From: Pinus tabuliformis
Taxonomy: Eukaryota > Streptophyta > Pinopsida > Pinales > Pinaceae
Assembly: GCA_031772625.1 (NCBI GenBank)
Contig: CM062817.1
Coordinates: forward strand, 885,646,184-885,710,183
DNA length: 64,000 bases
Direction of reading: 5' to 3'
Shown: positions 60,234 to 64,000 of the stretch, one piece after another
How positions within the stretch are numbered: the first letter of the stretch is position 1
Layout: each line of letters opens with the position of its first letter
Made by a program: the position numbers and the translations under genes
Notes under the pieces: model-generated
What the model was told of the DNA's origin: nothing
Seen by the model: only the letters and a program-made list of their open reading frames with translations
The model's database searches: none

Positions 60234-60599
60234 AACTTGATATGGATCACAGAGGCCTCAATTCTACAAGAACTATCCTTATTTATGGAATTTTATTCAT
60301 GAGAGTGTCAATATTTTATATTGTAATTCCCAGTATGGTAGAGACGTTGTAATCTTTAACATTTTGACCCGATGGAAAACATAAAATTAATAATTATATT
60401 TCTATTTGTAATTATGATTAATTATAAATAATAATTAAACCATCCTAAATCCATCTTAACTCTAAATCTACCAAGCACCGAGAGGGATCAAATTTCTTGA
60501 GATGCAAAGATCTTTTAAAGTGAAAAGAGATTTAATCCCTCTCGACGCTTGGTAGACCCAGACTTAAGATGGATCTAGGCTGGTATAGCCAAAATTTTG

Positions 60600-62110
60600 T
60601 TTAAGAAATAAAACTTCTGCGAGTAAAGGATTGAGTGCATGCATGTGACATATAGAGGATTCATTGAACCAATTGACCATGATACAGGACTCACAAAAAA
60701 TATGGATCTACTGACATCCCCTCTCAATAGCAAAAAGAAAAAGAAGTTTGAGACTCATAAGTTCTACAAAATCATTTGTGCCTCAGCCTAAGCCTATTTT
60801 TAAGTGAAAATAATGTTGTTCATATATGTGTAAAATTTCCCCTCCTATGCATCTACCTTCCTGGGAAGATCCATCGAAATAGGCCTAGGGGAGGGAATGG
60901 TAAATTCTTTCTTTAGATATTTGGTGAGATTTAGATTTTTTAGCATCATTTGGAATGAGAACAAATATATCTATTAAATGTGCAACAATATTACCATGTT
61001 GGATATCTTTGTCCTTAAATATTTTGTATTTTTGTTGAGCTAGATACCCCAATAGATCATCAGAGGGAGATTTCAAAGTTTTGTAGCATTCACTACATTC
61101 CACCATCTCTGCTAGGCATCCAGAAAAGAGGTCCCTTGCCATTACCAAGATAAAGAAATACAAATACATACCTCATTTTAGACTTGATTAACATGAGGAT
61201 GGGATATAAAAACATGTTCTACTGCTTATTCTTCCTGTCTGCACAACGGACACCAGCTAGGACCAGAAAAATTCCTTTTCTTTAGATTTTCTCCCGTGAG
61301 AATTTTGTTTTCTATCACATTCCAGAGAAACAGTTTAGCCTTTACGGGGAATTTTAATCTCCAGACTAGCTTCCACCACCAGGCCAATACCTCAGGTTCT
61401 TTGTCTGTGGTGATAAAAAAGCATCCTTCCTTAGGATGATATTTCCCTGAGGTTGAATGAATCCATTTTAGCTCGTTCGAAATGTCCAAAAGTCTCACAT
61501 ACAAAGAATTTAATTCTACAGTATAGTTAGTCCACCTCAAGTGCCATGCTTCTAAGAGATTTAAATCATGAGGACTCATCTAACCCTGAGCCCATATATA
61601 CGTGGAATATGGATCAACAACTTGATTCAGAGTGTGTCTACCTTGCGTTCTAAAAAAATAAACTAGCTCGAGAGGCCACTGAAACATGCCACCACATCCA
61701 ATCCATGGGTCTTGTCTAATTCTTTGATAATCCCTAGTGCCCAGCTTCCATGCTAAACTTTGAATAATCACTAAAAAAAAATTCCAGAACAACCTTCCAA
61801 ACCACAGAAACTTTGCGCCTACTATGACTTGGATTTGTGATCCAGTCTTCTAATGATATAGGGAAAACATATTTTTTGTAGACTACCTCCATCCAAAGAC
61901 TTGTTGTAGAAATAAGTCTCCATCCCACCTTAGTTGCCAATGCTTTTGAGAAAAAATAGAGGTTTTTTAAACCCCATCCAGCCCACTTTTTGGGAAGTGC
62001 AATCTTGTTCCATTTTACCCAAGGAAAGTAACGACCTTCCTTTGAGCCTTACCATAGGAAAATCCTGCAACACTTCTGAATTATATTAAGTGCACCTTTT
62101 TGGATTTGAG
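60600..62110 (-). pseudogene. LINE pol C-terminal fragment, copy 2
   Basis: Minus strand order: QKGALNIIQKC, FPWVKWNKIALPKKWAGWGL, SKALATKVGWRLISTTSLW (non-LTR RT thumb region), QDPWIGCGGMFQWPLEL, then KLVWRLKFPVKAKLFLWNV and GPSWCPLCRQEE, the zinc-binding domain that follows RT in plant LINEs. After a gap comes an RNase H remnant (YFDGSSQ... GTNDFVELMSLKLL) near 60860-60700. It is broken by stops and truncated at its 5' side at about 62110, before the RT catalytic core. Confidence 0.82.
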
Positions 62111-63247
62111 ACACATGATATCACAAATAAAGAATTCATTTTTTCACTCTTGTAATTCTTTACAATTGCGGGATGATTTTCATATTTGTTCCTTTTCTTG
62201 TTATGTTTATGGTTATTAAGAATAATTTATAAAAATTATAATTTATTTATTCATATAATTAAATATATCCAAAGACTAATAATATCTACCATCGAGGAGC
62301 TAATATGCGACATGGAGACAAGTGAATAGGGTTTTTTCTCCCTGTTTGATCTTGCATGTAGGTGAATTGATCCAAGGGTTTTGGTTTGCTTTGAATGAAG
62401 GATTCATTATTTCAAGAATTTTGTATATCATCAGACATAGAGAATAGAGGTTGAGGATGCCAAAGATAGGTCGTTCCTAAGGAGGGTCAATTTTTTTGCA
62501 AGCTGAATTAAGCACCAATGGAGGCGATTTCCTCTGGGACCAAATCCAATTCCTTGACATAAGTTATGTGTAGCTACTTAGAAGGGATTTGACTTCACAT
62601 CCTAAAAATAAGTAAGTTATCAAAGGCATAGTTATTCCAACAACCAAAAAATCTCTCAAAATATTCAAATTCTCTTTTATTTTTTGCATTAGAGTTGGAT
62701 ATTTCTTGCTAGTTATTAATGTTAGATAATTTTAAATGAGATACTTAGTGGGAAGAAGTGTCAAATTTGTAGGATCTAAGCTACCATTTAGATACAAGTT
62801 TCATTTCCCATATTCTTACACTCGTATCTAGTTAATTGGATGTAAATATATAGGTGGAGAGGGTTTTTCATTGTTGGACTTGCATTCTACAACTATCCAA
62901 AGTAAGTTCTCAAAGCCAAGAGTTTAAGCATATTAAACTATGGCTTATTATTTTTCAACTCTATGATCTTTTATGGTCATTATCTTTGTGAAAGAGTTGT
63001 ATTTCCTTTATTTTCTAGCTCTAAGAATTAACTACTTAAATTCTAGAAAAAAAACTAGGGAATTAAATATATTAACGAGAAATTTGAAGGACAATTGATA
63101 TAGGGGAGGCTCTAAATACTCTAAAGTATGATTTATCCTTCCCTCAGTTAATTATGATTCCCTAGAGGTGTATTGAACACTGTGGGTTGGTTGTAATAAC
63201 AAATCAACTTGCTTCCCCTCCATTTTTACGCAAGTTTCACAATTTGT

Positions 63248-64000
63248 CCCACATAACAACAATGTTTTTTTCACTCATGAATCTTACACCATGTATCAAA
63301 AAAAATAAAAACCATATTTGGTTAGGATAAATTATTTAGACCAAAATCCATAGGTTACACTGCATATCTTGAGTTATTTTGGAATTAACAGTTTCTTGTT
63401 ATATATATGCTTTATTTTATCAGCAAGACATCAAGTAAATTGACAACATCTTCACCTCAATGATTCCATATAAGGCACTAATCACTTATTGGAGTGTTGG
63501 GAAATATTTAGGGAAGACTTCCTTGGTTGTTTAGGAGGTTTTGGCACTAAATAGAGGGGGTTTGGACCAAGGTGGCTGTGGGTCCCTACCATGTTTGTGT
63601 CAATCTAGCAAGATTACTAGGGCCTTAGAAGCCATGTTAAAAGGACCGATAACATTTTTTTGGCACCCTTTCATGGGAGAAGGTTTTTCAATCTGATGTT
63701 CTAATGACATTTTAAAGACATAATTCAAAGTGTAAATTGTTCCCATCCATGGGCAACATTTTTTGGCGCCATTGGCGAGGATAAGGTATTTCATCCTGGT
63801 TTTATATGACATCCATCAACTTGGGTAAGTTTCCATTTATTGATGTGTATTTTGATGAGATTATTTTAAAATAACAACTTTCAGGTCTCATCTAGCGAAT
63901 CTAACTGAGGGTGATCTAGAATAACCCATTCACATAGGAAGGTACAATACAAAAAACTGCTACCCAAGGTAAGAATTGAGGTAAATACTAGTGACTCCAC
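63248..64000. other. Right flank with a PBS-like motif
   Basis: No gene recognised. TTTGGCGCCATTGGCGAGGA at 63759-63778 resembles Asp-tRNA primer-binding sites of Ty3 elements, and GGCAACATTTTTT before it could be an LTR end. A diverged sister of the motif lies at about 63648-63715. The window ends before any internal region can be judged. Confidence 0.4.

Larger units (their letters stand above)
59887..63247. repeat. 3.2-kb duplicated segment, copy 2
   Basis: Collinear with 53427-56577 but about 200 bp longer, because of a 60-180-region insertion and a better preserved LINE region (about 90 bp at 61480-61575 missing from copy 1). Confidence 0.85.

Overview
The window is repeat-dense, AT-rich nuclear DNA of a land plant. 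The evidence is nested LTR retrotransposons of plant type (Sirevirus-like Copia, Ty3 chromovirus), initiator-Met primer-binding sites, a LINE with a C-terminal RNase H, and many CGA-to-TGA or CAA/CAG-to-stop changes as expected from long cytosine methylation. A large genome such as a gymnosperm would fit, but the species cannot be fixed. No intact host gene of ordinary type is present. The one intact ORF that looks gene-derived is a histone H3-like frame on the minus strand at 52732-53121.

Layout. 1-1773 is unassigned flank with a tRNA-type SINE candidate and two hairpins. 1774-43878 is the main structure: a head-to-tail array of six copies (five complete, the last truncated) of a 3.5-3.75 kb unit. 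Each unit has one LTR-like segment, a leader, an intron-like stretch, then a gag zinc knuckle fused to reverse transcriptase/RNase H, and Sirevirus-like polypurine tracts. All units share the same gag-RT junction, the same nonsense codon and the same frameshift, so the founder was dead before it was multiplied, most simply at DNA level. Later insertions split the units: a minus-strand chromovirus (5701-11576), a 3' fragment of another LTR element (14808-16042), a solo LTR (17194-18171), a Copia-like element whose giant LTRs carry a 107-bp minisatellite (19921-27845), and a Copia element with 178-bp LTRs (32043-37551). Most have target-site duplications.

43879-51877 is a mosaic of decayed Copia elements on the plus strand with a 1.5-kb direct duplication rich in small hairpins. 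52732-53300 holds the H3-like ORF with a TATA box and a histone-type octamer-like motif. 53427-63247 contains two copies of a 3.2-kb segment, each with the same 5'-truncated LINE fragment, separated by microsatellites and a run of palindromes.

The least ordinary observations are: the tandem array made from a dead Sirevirus; the homology between its leader and the 5' leader of the chromovirus that later inserted into it; the 4-copy versus 10-copy minisatellite in paired LTRs, with a 5-mer higher-order repeat; and the divergent H3-like ORF with Met in place of Lys4. All homology statements come from reading the sequence and recalled family features; no alignment or database search was run.
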